Source: Ilex aquifolium (taxonomy: Eukaryota > Streptophyta > Magnoliopsida > Aquifoliales > Aquifoliaceae). Taken from it: DNA of 64,000 nt. The stretch is taken from NCBI GenBank assembly GCA_951799425.1, contig OX637407.1, forward strand, positions 23,799,191 to 23,863,190. The letters run 5' to 3'. Position numbers and translations under genes: made by a program. A model generated the notes under the pieces. That model was not told the DNA's origin. It did not search any database and saw only the letters and a program-made list of their open reading frames with translations. Shown here in pieces: positions 14,133-23,805 of the stretch (positions within the stretch are counted from its first letter, which is position 1; every line of letters starts with the position of its first letter).

Positions 14133-17100
14133 GGGGGGGTAGGTTCTTAACTTGGGCTTATGTCAAAATCACACACACTCACATAAATATGTCGGATCGC
14201 ATCGTTATCAGATCGAATTAGTATATATCTAAATCCAAATCTGATTTAATAGGTCTAGACGAATTCGAATCGAACTTAGATTAATGGATTAAAATCTCAA
14301 TCCATGTCCGACTATACAGATTCGGATCCAGAACAAGATCTGGCCCATTGACATGTCTAATGTAGATCTTGACTCTATCCAAGATACTAAGCCTAATTCT
14401 AATGGTCAATCATAGAATATAGTTTCATCTAGGAACATTTTTTAAAACCATAACAATTGGTAGACATCAGGTGACTGAGTTCTAATCAAGTTCCTGGCAG
14501 AACCCACAGAGAATATATCATTTGCAAAATAAATCCCTCTAACTATATTTAGTACCATTTGGCAGATGAGGGATCATAGAGTTTTTAGTCCCTGATAATT
14601 CAATTGAGTTTGCTTGTGGTCATCTCTCCTCATTACCATGTACAATAGAAATCACCAAAGCTTCCTGAGGAATGTTAAATCATAAACAACTCTAAGAATC
14701 CTTTGAGTAGCAAAGGCTAGAAGTATGTCAATTATCATACCAAAGTTTGGTATTATTAATCTTGACTTAGTTTTGAGGGATGCCATAAATCGCCACCTCT
14801 AACCTGTACAGGTCACCCTAATACACCTCATCTAAATTTCCTACGTCCTTTTTTCTAACATCACCTATTGCATTACCATCATAATCTATGGTAAATGAGT
14901 CAAGTGGCAATTAAGTCTAGAAACATAGCACTTCCTCATTTCAAACACAAAGCCTCACATTTTTCAAGAATGAAATAGTCAATTAACATATGTGTAGAGG
15001 CCTGAAACCTTTGTCGCTAGTTAGATTTTAGAAATTACGAATTTGGGTCTTCACACCAGTTCTATCTATAGTCTACCCTTTCTAAGAAGTTCCCCTCCGA
15101 AGTAAATTAAAAACAAAATTCATAATCAAAATACATTTTTAAGAGTTCAAACCATATCTTTATATCCTATTTAAATGTAGTTGGTTGTATGAGCCTCAAA
15201 TCTTAGATACTAATTTTTGGAATTTTTAAATACATTTTAACTTACACATGGTAGTCTCTTACTCTATTTATCTGTTCTCAACTTCCTCAGAAACCTACTC
15301 TGACTAAACTCCCAACCCCGTTCAAACTCTCCACTACTCTTGCCTACCTTTCCTCATCAAGTTTATAACGTTGAATTATTTAATAGCAATGCATTAATCT
15401 CATCAAATTAAATCATTTCATGTGGCTTATATGAGCATTCCCACAAAACTATTTTAAATTTAAATTTTTCATCCTCCTTAATTTAGCACAATAATAGGTA
15501 ATTTTTCAATAATACTAGGATGAGGGGAGGGGAGGGGAGGGTAGGGTGGGGTGGGGTGGGGTGAGGTGGGGATGAGTTGTTGCAATACGGGGTGGAGGTG
15601 GGGGTGCTAGGATTGTAATGAGAGAAATTGAAAATACCGTGCATCGCACGATGTGCCGCTAGTATATATATATCTATATTGCTTATAAATGTCTTTTAAT
15701 TTTCTATTTTATCCTTAATTATTATAATAAAGTCAATTATACCCACCTTTATACTTCTCATCTAATTTTCGTTTTTTATTCCTATTTAAATTTCTTGAAT
15801 TCTTTTATAAGAACTTCTAAATTCTTTTGAACTCATTTATTAGTAGTATAATTACATACAATTTTCTATATCTATGTCAAGTAAAGTTTTATATATGTTA
15901 AATTATTATACACCTGTAATTATCAAATTGAATTCCACGGTCAAATATATATTATATTTTATTTTTTAGTATGCAATAATATAATATTATAAGCGATCTA
16001 ACAAATTTGTTTAAGAAAATAAAATTTAATAATTCTATAATATAATTAGATGTGCAAATATTTAAAAGGGTCTGAGAGATACATAAATAAATGACAAATT
16101 AGACACTCAAAGAGTTATAGAATAAATTAATAAATGAATATAGCAATAATTAAAATACGAATGAATTATTCGACACTTAATTTATTATTTAATTTAATTA
16201 CATATATAATTCACGTTTTTTAATAAATAAATATTATTTAAATTTATTTACGTCCACACGTTGTGGATTGGTAGTACACTATAAGCATCTAGCTGTCTAT
16301 TCTATTTTCACGTTTTGCCCTCTAAAATTAACCTACATTGAAGGCCAAAGCCATCCTTCGAAAGGCCAGTATGTTTAGCATCTGTAATAAGAATCACAAA
16401 GGATTCAATTCAACCAATTATGGCAACATCATCAGCATTAGGTCAATCAAACCTCTTGAGTTCCCATCGTCAGGAGCTAAATTTCCGACAATGTACACCG
16501 TCTTTATAGGCAATCCTGGCCCAAATTCAGGTTCCTCCACACACTTCCAGAACTTCCACTGCACCCCACTGGGTGTCCCAACTCCCACTTGCTCCAAAAT
16601 CTACAATCAAAACCATCAAAAATATATAAACTCCTCCACATTATCAAACGACAGACACATTTCAGGACATATCAAACCGCCAAAACTATACTGAAATTGA
16701 AATATCACTTCCCTTTTTTAGCACATACTATTCTGCTTATTTTACTACCAATTGGTAGTCCAATTGGAGATTGACAGTAATAATTTTATGAATGGTAAAT
16801 ACATCATTCTTCAACATGGCTCATATCTTATTTTCCATTTTTCTATGCCTCGTGTAGTCAAAACGCAACGGAACTGATTGTTACCTGGTTGAGAGCTGAA
16901 TTGAGATCAAAATTACTCAAATTGAGCTCCTCTGAGCACAATTCTTCATCTTGGATGACAAACTGAGACTTCGATTCTCTTTCTACTGAATTCAGTTCTG
17001 CTGAAGGCAAGTCCCAGAGGTCAGAATCGACATAAGAATCGTACTCTTCGTCGTTGAATTTGGGTGGTGGTGTCTGTTTCGTGAGAAGAAATTCGTCTTC

Positions 17101-17145
17101 GTTTGATGGGTTTTTGATGATCGCTGCGAGCTTATGAGTAGCCAT
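2221..17145 (-). CDS. LACTB2-like metallo-hydrolase (metallo-beta-lactamase fold), 11 exons, 3' end not found
   Basis: Predicted zinc-dependent hydrolase of the metallo-beta-lactamase superfamily, closest in my memory to Arabidopsis AT1G25375 and animal LACTB2; the plant substrate is unknown to me. Exons, minus strand: 17145-16885, 16600-16453, 10885-10731, 9762-9580, 8714-8639, 6733-6656, 6114-6029, 5497-5424, 5051-5006, 2913-2804, 2395-2221. All introns are GT-AG, lengths sum to 1392 nt (464 codons), and frame holds across every junction. Start ATG at 17145 follows the conserved N-terminus MATHKLAAIIKNP; an upstream in-frame ATG (17184) is less likely. Metal ligands seen: THHHRDH (H267, H269, D271, H272), GHTDGH (H331), GDH (D350) and PMHG (H390). 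The protein should continue after DKLPK by a short exon I could not locate; read-through of exon 11 would instead add about 30 unrelated residues and stop at 2128. Introns 2 (5.6 kb) and 9 (2.1 kb) are swollen by repeats. Cellular location cannot be read from the sequence. Confidence 0.88.
3344..3452 (-). mobile_element. Short tRNA-derived SINE
   Basis: On the minus strand a polymerase III A-box-like word (TGGTTCAATGGTA) is followed by a B-box-like word (GGTTCAAG) and then an A-rich tail, which appears as poly(T) at about 3350-3362 on the plus strand. The body is flanked by the direct repeat TATTCCAC (3336-3343 and 3453-3460), read as a target-site duplication. It sits in intron 9 of the metallohydrolase gene. 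A minus-strand open frame across it (3118-3441) is a by-product. A decayed tRNA gene is the alternative, but the tail and duplication favour a SINE. Confidence 0.6.
7586..7755. repeat. Imperfect tandem duplication, period about 106 bp
   Basis: The string beginning GATGAGTGCTGTAAGAT and running through ATACCTCCTTGT and GCAAATACATGTATAC occurs at about 7589-7643 and again at about 7696-7750 with few changes. It lies in intron 5 of the metallohydrolase gene, beside the TRIM-like pair. Confidence 0.75.
7784..8133. mobile_element. TRIM-like repeat pair in intron 5
   Basis: Two direct copies (about 7784-7911 and 8016-8133) share, in order, CCCA(C/T)AT, GATTAGT, a TATG(G/T)-rich word, then TTGTCAATTG and GGTTG. 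The second ends CATATTTCTAACA, matching a TG...CA type terminus. They match the repeats at 165-486 but lie in the opposite orientation. About 105 bp of unique sequence separates them. I read this as a small terminal-repeat retrotransposon; ends and target duplications are not secured. Confidence 0.45.
12211..13194. mobile_element. Non-autonomous hAT-type element, 984 bp, 8-bp target duplication
   Basis: It starts CAGGGGCAGAG and ends with the inverse, ...CCGCCCCTG. The flanks carry the identical 8-mer ATTTTGCT at 12203-12210 and 13195-13202. CAGGG-type ends with 8-bp duplications are diagnostic of hAT transposons. The AT-rich interior has no transposase reading frame. It interrupts an older diverged repeat whose halves (about 11950-12202 and 13203-13430) carry GTATC/GATAC-rich words. 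Confidence 0.88.
14077..14139. repeat. (TG)20 followed by a G24 run
   Basis: A pure TG dinucleotide tract runs directly into about 24 G. It is preceded by a GA-rich purine stretch (13870-14050). Intron 2 of the metallohydrolase gene. Confidence 0.95.
15523..15572 (+). repeat. G-rich minisatellite, GGGGA/GGGGT units, G-quadruplex-capable
   Basis: About ten consecutive runs of three to four G are separated by single A, T or TA spacers, followed by more G runs to about 15605. Four or more closely spaced G-runs meet the sequence rule for a G-quadruplex. The tract is intronic; the G-rich strand is opposite to the gene's RNA, so the transcript would carry the C-rich version. Confidence 0.85.
15638..15663 (+). 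mobile_element. Helitron-like 3' terminus
   Basis: A perfect short hairpin (CGTGC, ATC loop, GCACG; 15638-15650) is followed eight bases later by CTAG and then T. A hairpin just upstream of CTRR, ending before T, is the hallmark of plant Helitron 3' ends. The matching 5' end was not identified. Confidence 0.45.
15673..16274 (+). mobile_element. Helitron-like element, copy 1
   Basis: Begins TCTATATTGCTTATAA and ends near a perfect hairpin (CCACA, CGT loop, TGTGG; 16253-16265). Its first about 250 bp and last about 200 bp match the element at 17476-18420, for example the shared words AATTATTATAATAAAGTCAA, TATTCGACA and TTTAATTTATTATTTAATTT. No helicase/Rep frame is present, so it is non-autonomous. 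The terminal CTRR is degraded. Confidence 0.45.
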
Positions 17146-17475
17146 TGGAATTGAAGAGTGAAATTGGAGTGTTCGGTATGTCAAATAAGAAGAGTGTTTG
17201 GGTTGCGTTAGATGAGCTCACTCTAAATGCTCCAAAAAAACCTATACTAAATCAAAAATATTTTGGACCTAAATTCCGAAAGGAACCTAATTATTAACTA
17301 AATATACCAATAGATTATAGTCCCTTAAGTACCATGAAATTTCATTGTGATCCCTTAATTATTAATTTCATTAACTACATTGTGTTTGGCATAATTTTTT
17401 AAAATAAAAGTCCATTTTAAGGATAGACTTTAGTGAACATGTGTTTGAAAGTAACTCTGAATTAAGATATTTATA
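16858..17475 (-). promoter_or_regulatory. First exon surroundings and presumed promoter of the metallohydrolase gene
   Basis: The start codon is at 17145-17143. Upstream on the minus strand (17146-17475) the sequence is AT-rich with no unambiguous TATA box. A second Helitron-like copy begins at 17476, so the undisturbed upstream region is only about 330 bp. The promoter assignment is by position only. Confidence 0.35.
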
Positions 17476-18420
17476 TCTATATTACTTAAAATGTCAGTAT
17501 CTTTTGAAAAAAAAATTTATTTTTAATTTTATCCCTAATTATTATAATAAAGTCAATTATACTCACTTATACACTTCTATCTAATTTTTTATTTTTACAT
17601 TTATTTAACTTTTAAATTGTTTTTTGCTCTTTTTATAAGGACTTTTAAATTATTTTGAACTCATTTATTAATAGTACAGTTATATACAATTATTTATATT
17701 TATACAAAGAAATAAAATCTTATAAGGTCAAATATATATTATATTTTATTTTTTAGTATGTAATAATATTATAATATTATAAGTGATTTGATCAAATGCC
17801 TAAAAAATATCGGAAACATCTATAATAAAGTAGCTTACAATTCAAATTTCAAAAGATAAACAAAATGACTTTTGTTTTTCGCAATTCAGATCGCTTTAAA
17901 TTTTACTTTAAAGTTAATCTAACGGCTAATATTAACACCCTAAATTTAATAGGAAAAATAAGCCCCTAACGGTGTGTTTGGAGTGACTTTTTAAAAGTAC
18001 TTCTAGATTATTTCTCATAAGTACTTTAAAAAAAAAATAGTGATTGAAATCGCCCCACCAATACCTCTACCACCATCACCCCCACCACCACCACCACCTC
18101 TCACCCCCACTATAACCGATGCTTAAATTCATTTATCTCTCCTCTATATTTGTGATTTGATTTTGGATATTAATATAAATATGTTTATTGTTTATCATTT
18201 TTTATTACTCTGTGCCTTCAGGCACAGGCAATAACTAATACATAAATAAATGACAAATATATACTCAAAAACTTATAGAATAAATCAATAATTAAAATAT
18301 TAAATAATTATTCGACATTTAATTTATTATTTAATTTAATCACACATATAATTCATTTTTTTATAAACATAATATTATCTAAACTTATTTATGTGCAACA
18401 CATGTTATGCACTTTTAATA
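17476..18420 (+). mobile_element. Helitron-like element, copy 2
   Basis: Begins TCTATATTACTTAAAATG and shares both end regions with the copy at 15673-16274. It carries extra sequence in the middle (about 17870-18230, including a CCACCA-rich stretch at 18056-18112). The 3' end shows an imperfect GTGCA...TGCAC hairpin near 18400-18418. The two copies flank exons 1 and 2 of the metallohydrolase gene. Confidence 0.42.
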
Positions 18421-18659
18421 TATAAAAATGTAAAATAATATTATTTAAACTTATGTATGTATAACACATGTCGTGCATTATTAGCATATAAAAATACGTT
18501 TGATGATAACATCTTAAAAGTGTAAAATAACTCGTACTTAACATTTACTCTATCAACCTTCTCTATTAACCAGCAATAATATACTTACAATGGCATATAT
18601 GAATTTAATATTCACACTAAGCTATTCACATCCATCCAAAAAACTATTAGCTCACGGTT

Positions 18660-19296
18660 ATTCACGTTACGGGACAATCAAGTCGTGTTGTGTTAGATTC
18701 GTGTCTGGACATTACGGGTTCGCATAAAACATTAATTAATCTTAACTCAATTCATTTAATTAATCGTGTCGTGTCGAGTTGACCTGATTATTTTCGTATC
18801 GTATTTGTATTTGTATTCGTATTGACCCACATAAACTTTAAATAAAAAATTTAATCCTAAGATTTTACTTTAACTTAATTGAATTCATGCTCATACTTTT
18901 TCAACAAACTAAAAATTAACTTAATAATAATAATGAGTAAAAATATATTTTTTATACAATAATTATGTCAATATTTAATAAACAGTTACAAATAATTAAT
19001 ATTTTATTTCTATAATACTAATTAAACACGTTGATCATGTTAATTTCGTATTATTCATGTAACCATACAAATGAGAAAATAGAAAAAGTGTCAATTCTTA
19101 AATAAACGGGTTGATCGTGTCAATTTCATGTTTGACGGGTTAAACCCGAGCATGACCTGTTTACATTTTCGTATTCATGTGTCAAGTTATTTTCAAGTTC
19201 GTGTCGAGTTATAATCGAGTTCGTGTCATAAAATTCGTGTCGAGTTGGAATCGTGTCGTCGGGTTGAGTCAAAAATTGTCACTCCTAATTTACACA
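18660..19296. mobile_element. Decayed hAT-like repeat, CGGGTT/GTGTCG-rich
   Basis: The ends are rich in GTGTCG, ACGGGTT and CGAGTT words and surround an AT-rich middle. The right part reads, on the minus strand, TAGGAGTGACAATTTTTGAC, resembling the end TAGGGGCGTCAAA of the element at 45646-46457. No clean target duplication was found, so boundaries are approximate. Confidence 0.35.
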
Positions 19297-19605
19297 TATC
19301 AATAATCATCATTCGGTACATATAAATTAATCCTAACATCCCTAACCGTTAAAAAAAAACTATTCACATATATCAATAATCATCAAGATTTATAATTTGA
19401 CTCCTTTTTTCTATTTTGGCCTGTATAGTTTTACTCTTAAAACAGTACTTTTGGTACCATATTTTGGTCCTACATTATTCATTATATACCAAAATTAAGT
19501 CTTATTATATAGAAAAAATTTCAGCCACACCATTTTTAGTTTATCATATTTTGAAGGATATCCCCTCTATTATCTAAAACATCGTTTACATCCCTTCTAA
19601 TTTAT

Positions 19606-19634
19606 ACTAGTTGGTGCATACGTGTGTTGCACGT
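19606..19634 (-). mobile_element. Helitron-like 3' terminus, minus orientation
   Basis: On the minus strand a hairpin ACGTGCAACACACGT is followed by ATGCACCA and CTAGT. The LTR retrotransposon inserted about 34 bp inside this end. The 5' end was not found on the far side of the retrotransposon. Confidence 0.35.
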
Positions 19635-19667
19635 GAATCGTTTGAATATGAAAATTGTCAATATAAG

Positions 19668-20576
19668 TGATGATGCACAAAACTGTCTTCGTGCAAGATC
19701 AACAGTCAAGAGTATCAACGGGTGTGATTAATGAGCAATTAACATGTAGTTAATGGCAATCAAGAGTAAAACAATAAATAACGGGTCAACACAAGAGATT
19801 TATAGTGGTTCGGTCTCGGGTGACCTACGTCCACTCTTTCGAATGGCAGTGTTTGTCGGTGTTCTTTATTGATGAATAACAATCAACGAAGTGTTACAGA
19901 GCTTTTGAGAGAGAGAGCAAGTATCTTGGAGATGTTTTTCAGTCTCTCTTTACCCTTGAGAGGGCTTACATTATATAGGAATGGTGAGGCGGTGAGGCGG
20001 TGCCGTGAGGAAGAGGTCTTCCACTATTTTGGTAAGTGCAATCATGGTAGGAGTAGACCTCTTTGGTAAGCACAAGTAAGGTAAGAGTAGATCTTCGCAT
20101 CCCGTCATTCTCTCCCTCGTGTTCCTATTCAGTCGGAGGAGATTCCTGACTTGGATTGGACTTTAGGCTTGGACCTTGAGTTGGAATAAGAGTAGGAGTA
20201 CTGGAGTACCAAGGCAAGGGAGCACCATGGGGGTAGGCGCCTAGTGGTCGGCGCCCATAGTCGGTGCCCAATGGTGGTCATCCCATTGGTGTCTTCTTAG
20301 GCCTTGACCTTCTAGTGCATTCTTCCTTGGGATATCATGGTATGAGGAGAGGGCAAGTGAGGAGAAGAGATGATGAGTGGGGAGCTCAACCAAGGGGTCG
20401 GCGCCCATAAGGCTTCGACTGGCCCTCGACTCCTTCGCCTCTTCTCCGTTCTCCTTAAATAGGTGACCCGACTTGATAGGTTTTGGAGACTTGGATTAAT
20501 CCCGGGGCCCATTGGTATTCGGGCCTTTCTCGACTTATTTTCATCGGGCTTAGCCCAGTTGAATTTGGACTCGTCA
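19668..20576 (-). repeat. Left LTR (3' LTR of the minus-strand element), 909 bp
   Basis: Near-identical to the right LTR over most of its length. About 76 bp at roughly 20430-20505 (starting AAGGCTTCGACTGG) replaces a shorter, unrelated-looking stretch of about 25 bp in the right LTR. A 66-codon plus-strand frame inside (19869-20069) also occurs in the other LTR and is a by-product of LTR sequence. Confidence 0.92.
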
Positions 20577-20597
20577 TTTGCCCCCCATGCCCCGAGC
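20577..20597 (-). promoter_or_regulatory. Polypurine tract of the LTR element
   Basis: On the minus strand GGGGCATGGGGGGCAAA lies immediately before the TG of the 3' LTR, the expected place for plus-strand priming. It is interrupted by two pyrimidines. Confidence 0.7.
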
Positions 20598-21411
20598 TCT
20601 GACTTTCTCGAGAGGAATGGGTTGAGGGCATGTGCTTCGGCTTCGCTACAGTGAGCAGAAATTTTCTTGTTTCTCATGGTGCTTCCAGTCTTCAACTTTC
20701 CATTCCTGCTGATGGGAGATTCTATGGATGATCCATGAACTCCTTGAAGGCGTGGCATGAAGGCTCCCCTGCCTATGGTGATGTCGTTGTGGTGATCAAT
20801 ATCAGAGTATCTTTGGAGATTAGGCAACTTAGCAGATGGAGGCGCCAGGTGCATGAAGAATAGTTTGGGGGGTGCCAAGGCGTTGGGTGACGTCAGGTGG
20901 ACAGCTGGGCGAGGTGCTGGCTGGCATAAACGAAGGCCTTGATTGTCCTGGGCAAGGGCCCTGCTAGCTCCCCTTGGGCGACGCCAACTGGGCAGGTGCC
21001 TTGGGAGAAGCCTGGAAACAAGGCAGCTCCTTGGGCGACGCCTCTCTGGTGCCTGGTCATTAACTGACATTGTCTCTGATTTCAGGAGCTCCTGTTGAAA
21101 GAGCGATGATGGAGGTGGAGGTTCCTTGTGCTTTCATGGTGGTGTCTCTTCTTCTCCCGAGAGAGTGAGGTTTTATGCCCCCAGTTAAGGTCCGATGGCC
21201 AGGTGCCAAGTCTAGTGGTGCCCCCACTCCTTCTCAAACTGTGGCTCATGTGTGTACCAGATCTAGCTGTTGTACTGTTGTAGGAGTTGAGACTCCAGTG
21301 CGGTTTCTAGGGGGATTGTAGCAATGCGACTTCGGCCAAGGAGCAACTTTGGAGGTCTGTGACTCCTAGGGATGTCAGAGAGGCAGGCACTGGGGACTGC
21401 TGAGAACATTT

Positions 21412-21703
21412 GGTGCTTGAGCGGTAGGCACGAGAGGATGCCACGAAGCAGTTAGGGCTCGGGTGGCAGGCACGAGAGGATGCCACGGAGCAGTAGGGCT
21501 CGAGCAGCAGGCACAAGAGGATGCTGCTGAGCAGGTAGGGCTCGGGTGGCAGGCACAAGAGGATGCCATGGAGCAGTAGGGCTCGAGCGGCAGGCACGAG
21601 AGGATGCCGCTGAGCAGTATGGCTCGGGCGACAGGCACGAGAGGATGCCGCTGAGCAGTAGGGCTCGAGCAGCAGGCACGAGAGGATGCTGCTGAGCAGT
21701 AGG
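21412..21703. repeat. Minisatellite, seven copies of a 41-42 bp unit
   Basis: The word GGCAC(G/A)AGAGGATG recurs at 21427, 21469, 21510, 21552, 21593, 21634 and 21675, giving spacings of 41 or 42 bp. It lies in the non-coding part of the LTR element between gag and the 3' LTR. Minus-strand frames through it (21307-21838) read as Pro/Ser/Ala/Cys-rich repeats with no known domain; I treat them as artefacts of repeat composition. Confidence 0.93.
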
Positions 21704-21743
21704 TAGAGCTACGTATAGCTCAGAAGAAGGCTGCCATGGCGGA

Positions 21744-21935
21744 GACTCATCCCATTGAGATGAAGATGAGGAGGGCTCTGAGGAGCTGGGCACCCGAGGC
21801 TCATTCCATTGAGACGGAGATGAGGAGGGCTCTCTCATTCAATTGAGATGGCGATGAGGAGGGCTCTGAGGAGCTGGGCGCCTGAAGCTCATTCCATTGA
21901 GATGGAGATGATAAGGGTGCTGAGGAGCGTGGCAC
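21744..21935. repeat. Second minisatellite, about four copies of a 50-57 bp unit
   Basis: Units contain CATTGAGATG, then GATGAGGAGGGCTCTGAGG and AGCTGGGC. One unit is shortened. It directly follows the 41-bp array inside the LTR element. Confidence 0.8.
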
Positions 21936-22349
21936 CCAAGGCAGGGTGCCTGCTGTTTAGCGCCTAGTGAGAGAGGATGAAACCTATTGTCTGGGCGGCA
22001 TCATGGGAGATGCCCAAGGTGGAGAGGGCAAGACCCCTCGTCTGGGCGCCTTTTGACTTTTGTCTACCTTGTTGTTGTTAAGTCGTAGGCTGTTTGAGAT
22101 GAAAACAAGACAGTTATAATAATCTAGCAAAATTTTATTTCATAAAATAATGAAACTATAACAAAATTAATCAACTAAAACTATAAAAGATAAATAAAAT
22201 CTTCAGGTGTGTCCCATAGGTGGGCTAATGTTTCCTTGGCGGAGTTGTAGCCCTCAAGAGATTGTCTGAATTTCTCCGAGGGGTTGTTGGCGTTCTCTGT
22301 CGTCCTGGTCCCGATCAGGTGGCAAGGCCTGACCTCTGCCAGCCACGTA

Positions 22350-23603
22350 CTACCTCAACTGACCACGTTGTATGAGCTCCTCGATCTGCCTCTTGAGCTC
22401 ATAGCAGTTATCAGTGTCGTGGCCATGGTCGCGGTGGAAGCGACAGTACCTGCTGTGATTTCTGCGGTTTGGGGCGGACTTCATTTTTCCGGGCCAACGG
22501 AGCGTGGGGTCATCCTGTATCTGAAATAGGATGTGCTCCACCGAGGCGTTGAGTGGCGTGAAAGGTTGTCGCTCTCTTAGAGGTGGGGGACCAAGGCGGT
22601 CCTTGACAGAGATTCCCTCCGTCCTATTTCTTTTGTTCTCTACCTCCCACCTGTCCTCGCGAGTGTCCTTCATTTTCTCCCCTCCTCGGGAGGACTCACC
22701 ACTATGGGCTTTGGTGACCTCCTCGACGTTCATATATTTATGTGCCCTGGACAGTAGCTCGGGCATGTTGGAGGGCGGCTTCTTGAGGACTGAGAACATG
22801 AAACTGGAGGTGCGGAGGCCGGCGATAAAGGCAGCTAAGGTCACCTTATCATCTGGCTCCTCAACCTGGAGGACCTCATCGTTGAAACGAGCGAGGTAGC
22901 TTCTGAGGCTTTCGTCCCTGTCCTGCTCGATGGTAAACAGGTGGGTCACTGGTTTCTGATGGCGGCGTCCCCCAATGAAGTGGGAGACGAAAGACCTACT
23001 GAGCTCTGCGAAAGAATGGATGGAGGAGGGCTTCATCTTGGAGAACCACTGGCGAGCAGACCCCTTCAGGGTGGTAGGGAAAGCTCTGCACATGATCTCC
23101 TCAGGCACGTCGTGGAGTTGCATGAGGGCCTTGTAGGTGTCCAAGTGGTCTAGAGGGTCTTTGGAGCCATCGAAGGTCTCAATGGTAGGCATCTTGAACT
23201 TCAAGGGCAGAGGGTCATTTACTATATCAGCAACAAAAGGTGAGTCGGTACGTCTTACCAGGTAATCGACCATTTCGGGTGCATGTGCCTTAATGGCGTT
23301 GAGGGCATCACCGAGTTGATTTTGCACCTCTCTGATCTTCTCGTCCCATTGGTTGGGGACGTCCTCCGTTGGGTGGTGGTACTGACTTTCATGATCGCCA
23401 TATTGGCTCTCGTATTCGTCCTCCTGCGCAGGTACATGAGGAGGGACTGCTGGGCAAGGGGCGCCTTGTGACCTCGGGGCGTTTTGGCGAAGGACCCCCT
23501 GGTGAGGGGCTGCCTGCTCCTCTACTGTTGGAGGGAGTGGTGCTCCTCCTTGGGAGAGCATGAGTTGGATGATCTGCTGGTTCTGGCTCACCAGCAGCTG
23601 CAT
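22350..23603 (-). pseudogene. Retrotransposon gag polyprotein (gypsy type), 417-codon open frame with an interrupted N-terminus
   Basis: Gag forms the virus-like particle of the retroelement. Residues about 135-265 fit the retrotransposon gag domain, with ARQWFSKM (183-190) and YLARFNDEV (236-244). A His/Cys cluster near the C-terminus, YCRFHRDHGHDTDNC (386-400), precedes a charged end and a TGA stop. The open frame starts at 23603, but the same frame extends upstream to an ATG at 23747-23745 whose tenth codon is TAA (23720-23718). The natural N-terminus therefore seems cut off by a stop unless the internal ATG is used. No pol frame follows. It is labelled pseudogene because of that early stop; it could still make a shortened Gag. 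Confidence 0.8.
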
Positions 23604-23784
23604 GGTCTGGAGGAGTTGTTTCTCTCTGACGACGGGGGTCGCCGTGGCAGAAGGTCCTGAAGGTGCGGAGGGAGGCGGAACCTCCTCCCGGTGAGCCGGG
23701 TTGTTATCCCTGGGTTGTTAAGACATTGATCTCGTGGTGATTGCCATGGATTGAAAGAATAGAAAGATAGTAGAAACTTTGTCG

Positions 23785-23805
23785 TTCCCACAGACGGCGC
23801 CAAAC
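23785..23805 (-). promoter_or_regulatory. Primer-binding site of the LTR element
   Basis: Directly after the 5' LTR, the minus strand reads GTTTGGCGCCGTCTGTGGG. TGGCGCC-type sites at this position are used by several plant gypsy lineages; I cannot assign the tRNA by eye. Confidence 0.7.

Larger units (their letters stand above)
10886..16452 (-). other. Intron 2 of the metallohydrolase gene (5.6 kb), repeat-filled
   Basis: The intron is bounded by AAGAG|GTTTGA and TTGCAG|AGGTC. Splicing joins phase-1 halves to give NSREVCKW without frame loss. It contains a hAT element with target duplication (12211-13194) inserted into an older repeat (about 11950-13400), a TG/G microsatellite (14077-14139), a G-rich minisatellite (15523-15572), and Helitron-like ends (15638-16274). 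No protein-coding gene was recognised inside it. Confidence 0.8.

Noticed and set aside
13842..14142. Frames on both strands over 13842-14142
   Set aside because: They are produced by the purine-rich tract and the TG/G microsatellite.
16338..16694. 118-codon plus-strand frame
   Set aside because: It is the antisense shadow of exon 2 of the metallohydrolase gene.
20312..21070. 252-codon minus-strand open frame
   Set aside because: It crosses the polypurine tract and LTR boundary of the retrotransposon, has no known domain, and its Arg/Pro-rich make-up reflects GC-rich repeat DNA.
21307..21838. Three overlapping minus-strand frames rich in Pro, Ser, Ala and Cys
   Set aside because: All are readings of the 41-bp and 50-57-bp minisatellites in different frames; no conserved domain.
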